Source: a virus
Virus record (IMG/VR): IMGVR_UViG_3300031673_000038
Span: 1 to 61,786 of that record
Length of the DNA stretch: 61,786 nucleotides
Strand: one strand, 5' to 3'
Positions 1 to 13,300 of the stretch are shown here, piece after piece. Made by a program: the position numbers and the translations under genes. The notes beneath the pieces were generated by a model. That model worked only from the letters and a program-made list of their open reading frames with translations, did no database searches and was not told where the DNA came from. The number at the start of each line of letters is the position of its first letter. Within the stretch, counting starts at the first letter, position 1.

Positions 1-2
1 CT

Positions 3-1288
3 AATTTTAAAAACCCACATGATTTTGATAATTGGCTAAAATATACGAATAGAATTTTGGAAGATAAAGATACTGTTTCAAAGAAATTCAAAGAAGGATT
101 AAATTCTGGAGATGAAATTAGATATTCAAAAATATTTAGAGCATATAGGTTGCCGTCTAGCAAAAAGAATCTTATGAAATTTGAAGACGTAGATCTTGGA
201 AGATTTACAGATATTTTTAGTGGTTATGCCGATGTTATATCTGAACTTATATTTTCGCATGTATTAATTCCGCGAAAAGTTTTACCACCATTGACTGATT
301 ATAAAAATGAATACACGTATAAAGATCCAATAATTGTAGATAGAAGTTTCAAATACAACAAGAAAGGTGTTAAGGTTTTAAGAAATCAAAATAATCCATT
401 ATTTGTGTTTATGTGGGATTCACAATTAGGTGAAGTATTAGAAGTTGAAAATGGTGGCACTTCAGCAGAGACAGTTGAGGCCATGTTGTTTTCCAAACAA
501 TGGATAGTTCCAGGTGCTGATAATACAGATAACGATAAAGATTTGAATTTTTCATTTGATGATGATAATAGAGTTGTAATGTTTGCAAAACCACAATTTG
601 AAAGAAAAACAGTTTCTTTTACAATGTTTGATAAAGAAGAACTGTTTCCTACTTTTGCAAGCGCAAGTGCAAGAAAAGTTTTTGTAACAGGAAGAATACA
701 ATGCGATACACCGATAGTCTACGATGAACAACGTCCAAAGCGTTTACAAGATGCTTATTATGGTAACGCAAGATTAGTGACACAAGATATAAATGAAACA
801 GCGTCTTATGTTATAAGATATAATGCATATTTTCCAATTTTAGAAGGTGAAAATGGAAACGATATAGATTTTATAGAAGATAATTATGGTACTGGAAATA
901 TTATAAAAATTACTGATGATTTAGTGCCAGATTCAAAATTAGTAGATTGGAATAGAAGAGAATTGAATAGTTCAGAACCATTTGTAATCATCGATGATCT
1001 AAATCAATTAAAACAGATGGTAGAAATATTAATTGGTCAAGCACCAATTTATTACGAATCATTTGAAGTGGATGTTGGAAGAATAGATGCAAGTTACGAA
1101 GTTGGTGATAGAGTGGTACAAATAGTTAATAGTGAGTTATCTGATGGTTCTGGTGGTTATTATGGATTAAATGCTTTGATTGAAAAAATAGATATAGAAT
1201 CTCTTGGAGATGATGATGCATATACAATGAAATTAAGTATAAGAAACAATATTCCTCCAACACAACATCAGCTTGAGGAAAGACGGCA

Positions 1289-1292
<4 letters not shown>
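3..1292 (+). CDS. Tail/baseplate structural protein, 5' truncated
   Basis: The reading frame is open to the left window edge, so the gene starts upstream; at least 429 residues are visible. A TTG at 57 could be read as a start but has no ribosome binding site, and coding continues upstream of it. I recognise no catalytic motif. The C-terminal part (about the last 80 residues) is beta-rich and contains '[11 protein letters not shown]', a style seen in baseplate or tail-tip proteins. The next gene, a collagen-like fibre, overlaps its stop as ATGA, which supports a tail role by position. Family assignment is inference. Confidence 0.6.
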
Positions 1293-3637
<2,345 letters not shown>

Positions 3638-3648
3638 GGATAATATAA

Positions 3649-4698
3649 ATGGCTGATGGATTTCCATACGGCAGTTTTTATAGAACAAGAAGAGGGGGAT
3701 TTATTAAGTCTCCAGCAGGTATGAGGGGACGTCCTAAATATATTAATCCAGAATGGCAAATAGATCATGATTTTTATGGTACTGGAATTTATCCACAATT
3801 TATGTTGGCAATTGGTTCTAGTATTTATATGCAGATGTCAAATAGTTCAATAATAAAAAGAGATTCTGCTGGAAATTACTCTACAATAAAAACCGGATTA
3901 AGTATGGCAGGTTCTACTATTCCGAGTCTTGGCAATGATAATGGTCAATTATTAATAGATTCTCAACATTCAGGTAGAGATAAAGTTTACAAGTTGGATG
4001 ATGATGGAACACTAACTTTAGAAGAAATGCCAGATGCTGAATTTACATCACAAGGTTATGCTGGTCTTGTCAATAATGGAACGTATTTATTTTGGATGCA
4101 TTCACATAATTGGTTAACCTATTCACCCACAACAATGCATTATACAAATCGTTTTCGAAGAATAAGTCAATCAAATTGGGATAAAGAAACTTTTGAAATA
4201 CCGCCATCAGATTATAATGAGGTTTGTGCTTCTTTTTTAGATCAAAGATTCCAAAATGCTATAATGGCAAGAAGTCGGTATTATACAGGAGATGATAATA
4301 TTTTAACACAGAATCAATATGTTTCTGGATATGCACCTAATGGTCAAAATATGGGTATTTTTAATGGCGAATTATATACATGCAACGGTGCTTCACCTTT
4401 AAATGATGATTTATGGAAACTTCCTTCTTTAGATTCTGCGTGGGTTATTACAGATACAGGATTGGGTACATATTTTCAATCTTGCTATGGATATGGATCG
4501 TATTTATATATTTCTGCCTATGCTGGTAGTTATGAACATATAATATACAAATGGGATGGTTTGACTTTTGTTGTAGACAGTTTATTTATTACTGAAGGTG
4601 CTAGAGCTCCATATAGTGGATCTCATCGATTTATAACTTGTGGAAATTATATATATCTGTGTGCATTTGGTAGGATTTTGAAAAAACAAATTGCATAA
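3649..4698 (+). CDS. Putative fibre-associated beta-propeller-like protein
   Basis: 349 residues, starting at ATG 3649 behind AAGGA. There are no catalytic motifs. The sequence is rich in Gly, Ser, Tyr and Asn, with recurring segments of the kind 'GSSIYMQMSN', 'NNGTYLFWMH', 'NGELYTCNGA' and 'GNYIYLCAFG' spaced about 45-60 residues apart, as in kelch- or propeller-like repeats. Its position directly after the collagen-like fibre suggests a second fibre or adhesin component. This is inference from context and composition. Confidence 0.5.
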   Translation: MADGFPYGSFYRTRRGGFIKSPAGMRGRPKYINPEWQIDHDFYGTGIYPQFMLAIGSSIYMQMSNSSIIKRDSAGNYSTIKTGLSMAGSTIPSLGNDNGQLLIDSQHSGRDKVYKLDDDGTLTLEEMPDAEFTSQGYAGLVNNGTYLFWMHSHNWLTYSPTTMHYTNRFRRISQSNWDKETFEIPPSDYNEVCASFLDQRFQNAIMARSRYYTGDDNILTQNQYVSGYAPNGQNMGIFNGELYTCNGASPLNDDLWKLPSLDSAWVITDTGLGTYFQSCYGYGSYLYISAYAGSYEHIIYKWDGLTFVVDSLFITEGARAPYSGSHRFITCGNYIYLCAFGRILKKQIA

Positions 4699-4739
4699 AA
4701 ATGATTAATTAAATTGCGCTATCCAAATGTTATATATAT

Positions 4740-6581
4740 ATGGCATCAAAAATATACACAACTTTAAATCCAAATTGGGAGCTTTTGTTAACAGCTAAAT
4801 GCAAGAACTCTCACATGAAAGACAAATTAGTAGATAGTTTAAGGCAAATGCCAGTAATCTCTGCTGTTGAAAAAAGAAGGGATCAATATGTAACTTTTAT
4901 ACATCATATAGATAAATTGCGTAAGATTTGTTTAGAATCCAATATAAGATTATTCTTTTCAGAAAAAGTATTAAATGCAGAAAAGACATATAAAGGTAAA
5001 ATGAAAAGAATAGAAAATGCAAAACAAAATATTGAATTTGAATCTAAACTATGGACAGATGATGAAACAAAAAAAGTTTTATCTTATCAGGCACAGGCTA
5101 TAAATGTGTGTATTGAAGCAAAGAGATATCTGGTAGGTGATGATATGGGATTAGGGAAAACGATTGAAGCAATTGGAATTATATGTAAGGCAATAGAAGA
5201 TGATTATAAGAAATTCTTAATTGTTTGTCCAAATAGATTAAAATATCAATGGAGAGATGAAATATTAAGTTTTACAAAGATTGATCCTAAGCAAGTATCT
5301 GTATTTGATTCTTATAAAGATTTTGTTTGTCCACTGGGAATAACAAATACATTGAATTTAAGGACCATATGTTGCAAGAATTGTGATAGAAATGAAAAAT
5401 GTAAACGTGAAAGGTATGATCCTCTTGTTAGGTTTCGTTCACAAATAGTAGATAAAATGATAGCAATAGTTAATTTTGAAGTTATTGATAAATTTAAAGA
5501 TATAATAATTGGGCAACATTTTCAAGGAATATTTATAGATGAAGCATCTAGAGTTAAGAATATAAAAGCAATCACTACAAAAGCAATTATAAAAATCACT
5601 GAAGAAATGCCTAGAGATAGAATTGTCATACCAATGTCAGGTACATTTATTGAGAACAAAATTGACGAGATATATCCTTCTTTAACTTTTGTTCATAAAG
5701 GTTTGCTTGGTGAGTACCATAGTTTTCAAAACAATTATCTGGTTCGTGATTACTTTGGTAATGTGGTTGGACACAGAAACGAAAATAGATTAAAGAAGAT
5801 AATTAAATCTTGGATTATAAGAAGATCGGTAGATGAAGTGTGGAAAGATAGACCACCACTTATTGAAATGACAGAAGTTTGTCCAATGACGGAAATGCAA
5901 AGAAAAATTTATCTTGATGCAAGAGAAGGTATGCTTGCAGAATTGAAAGATAAATCTAAACAGAATAAAATTAATATGGCAGAGATAGGAGCATTGTTAA
6001 TTTATCTGATTCAAATATGCGATTCAACAGAAACAGTTGATCCAGAAATAAAAGAGAGTGGTAAATTAGAAGTATTGAAAGATAAAGTAGAAAATGATAT
6101 CGGGAAAAAGCACAAGATTCTTATATTTAGTTTCTTTGCCAATAAGATGATTCCAATTATTATAAGAGAGATGGAAAAATATGGTAAGTGTCTTTCTATT
6201 ACTGGTAAGACTGGACCAGAAGAAGCAGAAAAGATAAAGAAAAAATTTATAGAAATTGAAGATTATAAATTTTTAATCTGTAGCGATAGTATGGCGTATG
6301 GAGCAAATTTGCAGGCTGCAAGATATGTGGTTAATTTTGATCTTCCTTGGAATCCTGCAAAAATAGATCAAAGAATAAGACGTGTATATAGGAAAGGACA
6401 AAAGCATACAGTGACAGTTATTAATCTTGTAACACAGGGTACTATAGAAGATATGATTCTAGAGAAATTAAGTTTTAAGAGAAAGATATTCGAAAAATTC
6501 CTAGGTGCATCGTTAGGATCTAAGCCAACACTATCGTTAGAAGATATGTTGAACATACTGAATAAAAAACCAACCTTTTAG
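4740..6581 (+). CDS. SNF2/RAD54-type DNA-dependent ATPase (SF2 helicase family)
   Basis: 613 residues. Walker A is 'GDDMGLGKT' (133-141), Walker B is 'DEAS' (267-270), and the C-terminal lobe carries 'QRIRRVYRKGQ', the SNF2 form of motif VI. This fold uses ATP to translocate on duplex DNA and remodel protein-DNA complexes or replication forks. A Cys-rich insertion containing 'CCKNCDRNEKCKRE' between the two Walker motifs may bind zinc. No convincing Shine-Dalgarno precedes ATG 4740, which sits in an alternating TA run, so the start is uncertain. A hairpin overlaps the stop. It lies between tail and replication genes and is probably the first replication or recombination gene. Confidence 0.85.
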   Translation: MASKIYTTLNPNWELLLTAKCKNSHMKDKLVDSLRQMPVISAVEKRRDQYVTFIHHIDKLRKICLESNIRLFFSEKVLNAEKTYKGKMKRIENAKQNIEFESKLWTDDETKKVLSYQAQAINVCIEAKRYLVGDDMGLGKTIEAIGIICKAIEDDYKKFLIVCPNRLKYQWRDEILSFTKIDPKQVSVFDSYKDFVCPLGITNTLNLRTICCKNCDRNEKCKRERYDPLVRFRSQIVDKMIAIVNFEVIDKFKDIIIGQHFQGIFIDEASRVKNIKAITTKAIIKITEEMPRDRIVIPMSGTFIENKIDEIYPSLTFVHKGLLGEYHSFQNNYLVRDYFGNVVGHRNENRLKKIIKSWIIRRSVDEVWKDRPPLIEMTEVCPMTEMQRKIYLDAREGMLAELKDKSKQNKINMAEIGALLIYLIQICDSTETVDPEIKESGKLEVLKDKVENDIGKKHKILIFSFFANKMIPIIIREMEKYGKCLSITGKTGPEEAEKIKKKFIEIEDYKFLICSDSMAYGANLQAARYVVNFDLPWNPAKIDQRIRRVYRKGQKHTVTVINLVTQGTIEDMILEKLSFKRKIFEKFLGASLGSKPTLSLEDMLNILNKKPTF

Positions 6582-6600
6582 GGTTGGTGTGTGTTTAAAA
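6569..6600. terminator. Bidirectional-looking terminator after SNF2 gene
   Basis: A 7-bp stem (ACCAACC 6569-6575 with GGTTGGT 6582-6588) overlaps the TAG stop. On the + strand it is followed by a weak T tract. Read on the - strand the same stem is followed by six T, which makes a better intrinsic terminator. Confidence 0.6.
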
Positions 6601-6613
6601 ATAGTGTCGGCGC

Positions 6614-6642
6614 TTGCATAGATTGTTCTACGACCGTTTAAC
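6614..6642 (+). promoter_or_regulatory. Promoter of the replication operon, TTCTACGA class
   Basis: TTGCAT at 6614-6619, a 17-nt spacer, then TTTAAC at 6637-6642. The spacer has TTCTACGA at offset 7-14, exactly as in the elements at 44094 and 49793. It lies just after a terminator and just before the first replication gene. Confidence 0.6.
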
Positions 6643-6705
6643 TGTGTGGCTTGTGTAATGTTAGCCTTTTGTGTGGCGAAAATAGTTAAGTGTTCGGAGG
6701 TTAAA

Positions 6706-7581
6706 ATGGGTATAGTTATTGGAAGTGATATGTTTGATGAATTATTAAGATTAAAAACAAAGATGGATATTAGAATAATGTTAATGATTTTAAATTTTAA
6801 TATGTTAGATGAAGAAACGATAACATCTAATTTAAGAATAAGTGTTAAGACTTTACAAAAATCTTTAACTAGATTAATAGAAAGAGGTCTTGTTAAAAGA
6901 ATGAGACATAAGACAAATAATAGTGTTCGTTTAATTATAAGTAAAAGATATAATTCTATAGAACCATGTAATGAATGTAAATATTCTAGTGTAGATAAAG
7001 GAATATATTTATGTGGTCTAGAAAAGATAAAATGTTTGTATGATAAATATAGAATAGGACATGGAATTTGTAATTTAATGAAACAAGAATATGAAGAAAT
7101 TAATGCGTTAGAAAATTTGCGTGGTAATATAGGAAAAGGTGGACAAACAAAAGATGATATTAACGAATGGTCCTATAAAGATTTTGTATTATTCTACATG
7201 GAGCAGTTTAAAATTCATTTTCCAGATGCAATAGCACAAACAGAAATGTTATCGATCAGGTTAAATATGAAGAAGCTAATGAAGCTTATTAGAGAGAAGG
7301 TTCGTGAGAGTAAATGGCGTTATGTGGTTAAACATTATATTTCAAAAAGGATGAATGAATGTGTAGAATTAAAAACTTTAATTAATCCAAGCATGTTGTT
7401 GGAACCAGTTTCTATAAGGAAATTTTTAGATGGTAAGGGGTGTAAAATTGTGGATCTAAAATATTGTAAATTCAACAATATATTTTGTTCTTATATGAAG
7501 GATGAAAAATGTGAATTAGAAAAATCAAACATTAGTTGCGATAAAGAATTAGTAGAAAGAATGAAAGAGAGATACAATTGA
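6706..7581 (+). CDS. Winged-helix replication protein, possible helicase loader
   Basis: 291 residues. ATG 6706 is chosen because GGAGG lies 7 nt upstream; an upstream GTG (6646) lacks this. Residues about 20-65 form a helix-turn-helix or winged-helix segment with 'TITSNLRISVKTLQKSL' and 'LIERGLVKRM'. A Cys cluster follows ('CNECKYSS', later 'CGLEKIKC'), which could bind metal. The gene overlaps the DnaB-type helicase gene by four bases and heads the replication operon, so an initiator or helicase-loader role is likely by position. No ATPase motif is present, so it is not a DnaC-type AAA+ loader. Confidence 0.5.
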   Translation: MGIVIGSDMFDELLRLKTKMDIRIMLMILNFNMLDEETITSNLRISVKTLQKSLTRLIERGLVKRMRHKTNNSVRLIISKRYNSIEPCNECKYSSVDKGIYLCGLEKIKCLYDKYRIGHGICNLMKQEYEEINALENLRGNIGKGGQTKDDINEWSYKDFVLFYMEQFKIHFPDAIAQTEMLSIRLNMKKLMKLIREKVRESKWRYVVKHYISKRMNECVELKTLINPSMLLEPVSIRKFLDGKGCKIVDLKYCKFNNIFCSYMKDEKCELEKSNISCDKELVERMKERYN

Positions 7582-8978
7582 AAAAAGGTGAAGTTAAAGT
7601 TTCCGATTTTAGAGATATAGAATCGGAAAAAATTATAATTGCTGGATGTCTAAGAAATAGTGAAGTAATAGTTAAGTGTAAAGAAAATATAAGACCTGAT
7701 TTCTTTAGTAGCAGTAAATTAAAATGGATATATGAACAAATAATATCATTCTATGAAAGTCAAGATTTAGTTTTAAATACAGATGCATTCAAAATTCACT
7801 TAGAATCTAAACCATTAAAATTAAGAAAATCTTTTTTAAGATTATGGGAAAGCACATTGTTGTTAAAAAAGAAAGCAAATTTGACAACTTGTATGGCAGC
7901 GATTATGAAAATTGCTAAACTTGAAAAAGCAAGAACTATGGAGGCAACTATATCTAGAATACTTAATAATCTAACCAAAGCTCTAGAGGGTGGACAACAA
8001 TATATTGATTATGCAGTTAAAGATTATATGTCAATAACTGGCAATCTAGAAGAAAAACCAATGTTCATCACATTGTCTGATCCTATATCTAAATTCCAAG
8101 ATTTCAAAAAAGAACATATGAAAATACAATTAAATCCAAGAGAATACTTAGGTATTAAAACTGGAATAGAACAATTAGATAATGTTATGGGTGGTTTGCG
8201 TCCATCAGAATTTGGTTTAATTTCTGCACCTCCTGGTCGTGGTAAGTCTATAATGCTTTTAGATTTTTCTTACAATTGCTTTCTTTGTTTTGGAGACGCA
8301 TTGTATGTGACTATTGAAATGCCAGCCAGTCAGGTCATGATAAGATTGTATTGCAGATTATCTGGAATCAATTATAAATTCTTTAGAGACTACACATTAT
8401 CTACAGATCATTTTAATATTTTAGAAAGAAAAGTAAATAAGTTCATGACTGAACATCCATACAAATTTAACGTAATGGATATTCCTCAATCTTGTACAGT
8501 TACAATATTGAAGAATGAAATAGAATCATTTATTAAGAAAAATAAGCCGCCGAAATTAATAGTGATTGATTACATGAATATTTTAAAAGGTGGATATGAT
8601 TGGCAGAAACAATTAGAAATAGCTGTAGGTATCAAGCAAGAAATAGCGCGTTATTTCAAAATTCCAACATGGTCAGCTAATCAGATGGCAGTTGCAAAAG
8701 CTGAAAAAGAACATTTGAAAGCATCAGATTTGGCGTTTGCAAAGAATATTATTGACAATATTGACGTTGGTATAAGTATCGGATTGACAGATGAAAGTGA
8801 ACAAGATGAAATTTATAATATAGATTTTATCAAAACCAGAGACTTTGCAGCTAAAGGATTTGTTTTACAGGCAGATAAGTCAAAAATGACTTTTATTAGG
8901 ACAAGCAAAAACAGTGCTAGTAAGGACAAGGTTGAAGTAAAAATGAAAGAAGAAATAGGAGGAAACATAAAAACATGA
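7578..8978 (+). CDS. dnaB: DnaB-family replicative DNA helicase
   Basis: 466 residues, the usual size for the family. The N-terminal helical domain spans about 1-150. The RecA-like motor has Walker A 'SAPPGRGKS' (216-224), the 'EMPASQV' motif typical of DnaB, and Walker B 'LIVIDYMN' (Asp331). The hexamer would unwind DNA at the fork 5' to 3', powered by ATP. The start is TTG 7578, overlapping the previous stop as TTGA; no ATG gives a full N-terminus. It sits inside the replication operon. Confidence 0.93.
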   Translation: MKKGEVKVSDFRDIESEKIIIAGCLRNSEVIVKCKENIRPDFFSSSKLKWIYEQIISFYESQDLVLNTDAFKIHLESKPLKLRKSFLRLWESTLLLKKKANLTTCMAAIMKIAKLEKARTMEATISRILNNLTKALEGGQQYIDYAVKDYMSITGNLEEKPMFITLSDPISKFQDFKKEHMKIQLNPREYLGIKTGIEQLDNVMGGLRPSEFGLISAPPGRGKSIMLLDFSYNCFLCFGDALYVTIEMPASQVMIRLYCRLSGINYKFFRDYTLSTDHFNILERKVNKFMTEHPYKFNVMDIPQSCTVTILKNEIESFIKKNKPPKLIVIDYMNILKGGYDWQKQLEIAVGIKQEIARYFKIPTWSANQMAVAKAEKEHLKASDLAFAKNIIDNIDVGISIGLTDESEQDEIYNIDFIKTRDFAAKGFVLQADKSKMTFIRTSKNSASKDKVEVKMKEEIGGNIKT

Positions 8979-10045
8979 TAGTGGTTCCGATTGAAAACAT
9001 TAAAGAAATAATTTCTTATGAACAGCATAAGAAATTGGCAACAAAAAATTTAGATTATGTTTGTGGAGAACCTATAATCTTTAAGAAAAATGGTTCTTTA
9101 GGAATATATGATTGTTTTGTAAATTCAAAACATACAAATCTTGGATTTAGATTAGCTTATTTTCTTTGGAATTTGAAGGGTAGCAATATGTTGGCTCCAC
9201 TAAGCTATTATAGTAAACATGTCAACAATCTTACAGACGACAACATAACATTGCGTGGAGCATATGGGCCAAGGATGAGATTTTGGATTGGTGCAGATCA
9301 ATTGCAAGAAGCAATAAATACAAATTCTAGAATAGATGATCCTGAAGATTTTGTTAAACCTATGGGCGTAGATCAATTGCAGAAATGTTTTGAAGACTTA
9401 GAATCTGGTGGCATAGAAACAAGTAGTTGTATTATATTTGATCCATCATTAGATTTTGAAGATAGTAATAATATACCTGATTTGATTTCCATAACATTCA
9501 AACGTATTGGCGATAGATTAGATATGATAGCTAATTTTGGAACAGTGCAATTGGATGGAGAATTTGTAAACGATTATTTCTTCTTATCTTTGCTTCATGC
9601 TTGCATGTGTTCATTGATGAATAAGAAAGGGTTTATCTATTTCTGTATAGCTAATCCAAAATTCGGTGAAGAAAAAAATGAATTTTATGATTACAATTAT
9701 AAATGTAATGATTTAATGCCGCAAGATTTTTTGATAGATGCTTTCTGGGATAATATATTTAGATTATATGATTTTGAAAAACATCTTCGTTGTGCTGTTT
9801 TCAAAGAATCTGTACATTCAGAACAGATTGATTTGGAAAATCATTGTAGGATGTTAATGGATAAATTTATAGATCCAATTGAAGATGCATTCTGGCAAGA
9901 TTTTGGAAAGACAATTTTGATATGCAGTTTGTTAAAATATGGCGAAAGCAATTATCAAAATTACATAGAAGATGTTTTAGATTCCATGGAGAATGGAGGT
10001 TTTAAGAAAGAAATAATAGAAAAAATGGAAAGAGAAAAGAAGTGA
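8975..10045 (+). CDS. Thymidylate-synthase-fold protein lacking the catalytic cysteine
   Basis: 356 residues, ATG 8975 behind AGGAGG. It aligns along most of its length with the TS-family protein encoded at 37335: 'GAYGPRMRFW' matches 'AGYGPRLRNW', and 'VDQLQKCFEDL', 'IIFDP' and a 'RLDMIANFG' strand follow in the same order. At the place of the catalytic Cys this protein has Asp169 ('NIPDLIS'), and the RSND phosphate-binding motif is replaced by 'FGTVQLDGE'. It is therefore unlikely to methylate or hydroxymethylate a nucleotide by the known mechanism. Its place between helicase and HU-like genes suggests a recruited structural or nucleotide-sensing role; this is inference. Confidence 0.7.
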   Translation: MIVVPIENIKEIISYEQHKKLATKNLDYVCGEPIIFKKNGSLGIYDCFVNSKHTNLGFRLAYFLWNLKGSNMLAPLSYYSKHVNNLTDDNITLRGAYGPRMRFWIGADQLQEAINTNSRIDDPEDFVKPMGVDQLQKCFEDLESGGIETSSCIIFDPSLDFEDSNNIPDLISITFKRIGDRLDMIANFGTVQLDGEFVNDYFFLSLLHACMCSLMNKKGFIYFCIANPKFGEEKNEFYDYNYKCNDLMPQDFLIDAFWDNIFRLYDFEKHLRCAVFKESVHSEQIDLENHCRMLMDKFIDPIEDAFWQDFGKTILICSLLKYGESNYQNYIEDVLDSMENGGFKKEIIEKMEREKK

Positions 10046-10392
10046 AAAATTATAAGATAGAAAAAGGGTTAGGATCTAAGACTGATCCAGAATTGGTATC
10101 TGAATTATCTAGGATTATGAAATTACCAGTACAAGAAGTAAAGACAATCATAGATTATATAATGAATGGTATTAAAAAGAATCTAGAGACAAATGGGGTA
10201 GTAAATATAAGAAAGTTCGGCAGGTTTTATATATGTAAGAGGAAACGTGCTAAGTTTAAAAATTTCAAAGGAATAATGGTAGAAATACCAATTTCTTATT
10301 CTGTGAAATTTAAAGCATCTTCTTCTTTGAGGAGTTTGGTTAATAGATCTTTAGTTGTCAATAAAGGAAAGGCATTGCGTGAAAAATCTTGA
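10042..10392 (+). CDS. HU/IHF-family DNA-binding protein
   Basis: 116 residues with the HU fold: an N-terminal helical pair ('DPELVSELSRIM', 'EVKTIIDYIMNGI') followed by 'VVNIRKFGRFYICKRKRAKF', the conserved strand pair leading to the DNA-binding arms, and a C-terminal helix 'SSSLRSLVN'. Such proteins bend DNA and help build initiation or packaging complexes. GTG 10042 overlaps the preceding stop as GTGA. The protein is slightly longer than bacterial HU (about 90 residues) at both ends. Confidence 0.85.
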   Translation: MKNYKIEKGLGSKTDPELVSELSRIMKLPVQEVKTIIDYIMNGIKKNLETNGVVNIRKFGRFYICKRKRAKFKNFKGIMVEIPISYSVKFKASSSLRSLVNRSLVVNKGKALREKS

Positions 10393-13300
10393 GTATAATG
10401 AACACCACTGTCATACCCATTTTAGCGTTGGAGATTGTATTATAAAAATATCTGATCTTGTAAAGAGATCCATAGAATTAAAAAGAAAAACAGTAACTAT
10501 ATGTGATCACGGAACATTAGGTGGTGTGTATGAATTATTTAAAGAATGTAAAGGTAAAGACATAAGACCAGTCGCAGGTTTAGAAGCGTATTACGTAGAT
10601 GACATAGAAAACCAAGCATCATCAATTCCATACAATTATGCTCACACAGTTTTGCTTGCCAAGAATAATCAAGGTTGGTTCAACCTAAAGACATTGCAAG
10701 CATTATCGTGGGAGAAAGGCTATTTTAAAAAACCAAGAATAGATATGAAAATGTTGAAAGATCATAGAGAAGGGCTAATATGTTCTACTGCATGTGTAGG
10801 AGGATTGATAGGCTGGAATCACCTTGAAGAAATGGATAAATTCCATACAGATAAAGATGTTAAGAAGAGAATACTTTTAGAAAGAATAAAATTCTTTACC
10901 GATTTATTTGGCGAAGATTTCTATTTTGAAATATCATTAAACGATTTAGAAATACAAAGAAAGCTGAATAAGTATATTGTGAAACTCTGCAAAAAGTTTA
11001 ATGGGAAATTGCTTATAACTTGTGATAGCCACTATATTTATAGAAAAGATTTTCACGAACATGATATAGTAAAGTGTTACAGTAGAAAGAAAACATTATC
11101 TGAAGAAAACAATGGTACTTATCCTACACATGAAGTATATTTAAAGAGTGGAGAACAAAATTATAACTCATGGCAAGCGTTTCACGATGATTATTTAAGT
11201 GAAGAAGATGTGTTGTTAGGTTTGAAACATTCAGTGGAGATTTCTAATAAAATTGAAAAAGTAGATTTAACACCTACTGATAGGGTTTGTTTACCAGAAT
11301 TTTGTGCAAAGCCTCACGAAGAATTTGATAAGTTAATAGATTTTGGTTGGCAGAAGAAATTAACTCCAGTACAACAATGTTCTAATGTATATCAAGATAG
11401 ATTGAAAATGGAGAGAGGAGTTATTGGTAAGTTAAAAATGGAATCTTATATGTTAGTCTGTGCTGATATTATTAGAAGAGCAAGAGAAATGAAAATACCA
11501 GTAGGTCCGGGACGTGGTTCAGTTTGTGGAAGTTTAGTTGCATTCTTAATGGATATAACACAAATAGATCCAATAAGATTTAACATTATATTTGAAAGAT
11601 TTTTAACAGAAGATAGACTTTCATTGCCAGATATCGATATGGACTTTGGTAGAGACGGCAGAGAAAAAGTGAAGAATGCAGTTAAGGAATTATATGGTGA
11701 AGAAAAATTTGCAGCGATCATAACATATCAAGATTGGAAACCACGTAACCTTATTAAAGACATAGGTAAAGTATTAGGACACGATTTCCAAGAGATGAAT
11801 GCGGTAACTAAAAAGATTAATGATAAAACAAGAAAATTTAACGATGATGAATATCCTATGAGTCCAGAAACATTGATTTGGTTAGGTGAGAATAAAGAAA
11901 TTTATGAACCTGCATTAAAGTTAGAAAGTGTTAATAGAGCAAAGGGTGTACATGCATCTGGAATGATATTGACACCAACAAAACTAGAAGACTGGGTTCC
12001 GACAGCATTTACAATCGAAACTGCATCAGATGAAAGAAAGCCTGTTAAAGTTTCAGAATGGGATATGTATGGTCTTGAAGATTTAAATATATTAAAGATA
12101 GATTTTTTAGGATTACAAACATTAGATGTCATTGAGACAACTGTAGATATGATAAATGTTGGTGAAAAGAAAATAGATAATATATGGAATACATGTTTAA
12201 ACGATTTAGAAAATGAAGAAGTGTTTAAGACTATTTGTGAAGGCAAGATTATAGGAATGTTCCAATTAGAAACTTCAGAAGGAATGGCAGAGCTTGTCAA
12301 GAAATTACAGCCAAAATGTTTCTATGATATTGTTATGTTGATTAGTTTATATAGAACTGCTATCTTGAAGGCAGGAATGGCAGACGAATACGTTAATAGG
12401 CGTAATGGTAGAAATTTTGATTACATGCATCCAATTATAGAGCCAGTGTTAAGAGATACGTTAGGATGTCTAGTATTCCAAGAACAGTTAATGGAAATTG
12501 GTGTTGTCGCAGCAGGAATGACAAGATCAGAATCAGATAATTTTAGAAAGGCAACAAAGTTAAAAGATTTAGAAAAATTTAAAAAGTGGGAAAATAGGTT
12601 TATAGAAGGATGCGTAAAGAATAAGGTTGATGAATCTACTGCTAGAGAACTTTGGGCGTGGTGTATAAAGTGGGCAGGTTACGGTTTCAACATCAGCCAT
12701 GCAACAGCTTATGGATTGATAACTTATACGACCGGATGGTTAAAGACATATTATCCACGTGAATACATGGCATCATTAATGTCTTATAATTCTGGTGATA
12801 AAGATATGATGCCTAAATATCTAGAAGAATGTAAAAAATTAAAGATAAAGATTAGTAGACCTAATATAAATCTTTCAGATGTAAACTTTGTTTTAGGAAA
12901 ACAAAAGGTGATACAACCATTTTCTATTGTATCAAATGTGGGAGAAAAAGTAATAACAGAAATCTTAAAAGAAAGAGGTAATGGTAAGTTTAAATCTTTC
13001 GAAGATTTTATGGGTAGAATAGATTTAAGGGTTTGCAATGTTAGAGTTTTGGTTAATCTAATATTAGCAGGAACATTCAACAATATTGAAGAAAAGACTA
13101 TTGAAGAAATATATAGTGATTTTATAGATAGTAGAAATGAGAAGAAAGTGTTTAGACAATACTATTGCCCAGACTGTAAGTTTAGATTCCCTTGCGTAAT
13201 AAAGGCTGAAGATTTAGAAACTGCTGCTTGTAGTAATTGTGGAAGTGGAGATGTTACTTTTGATTTCGAAAGCGAAAAGTCTAAGAAATCTTTATTCAAC

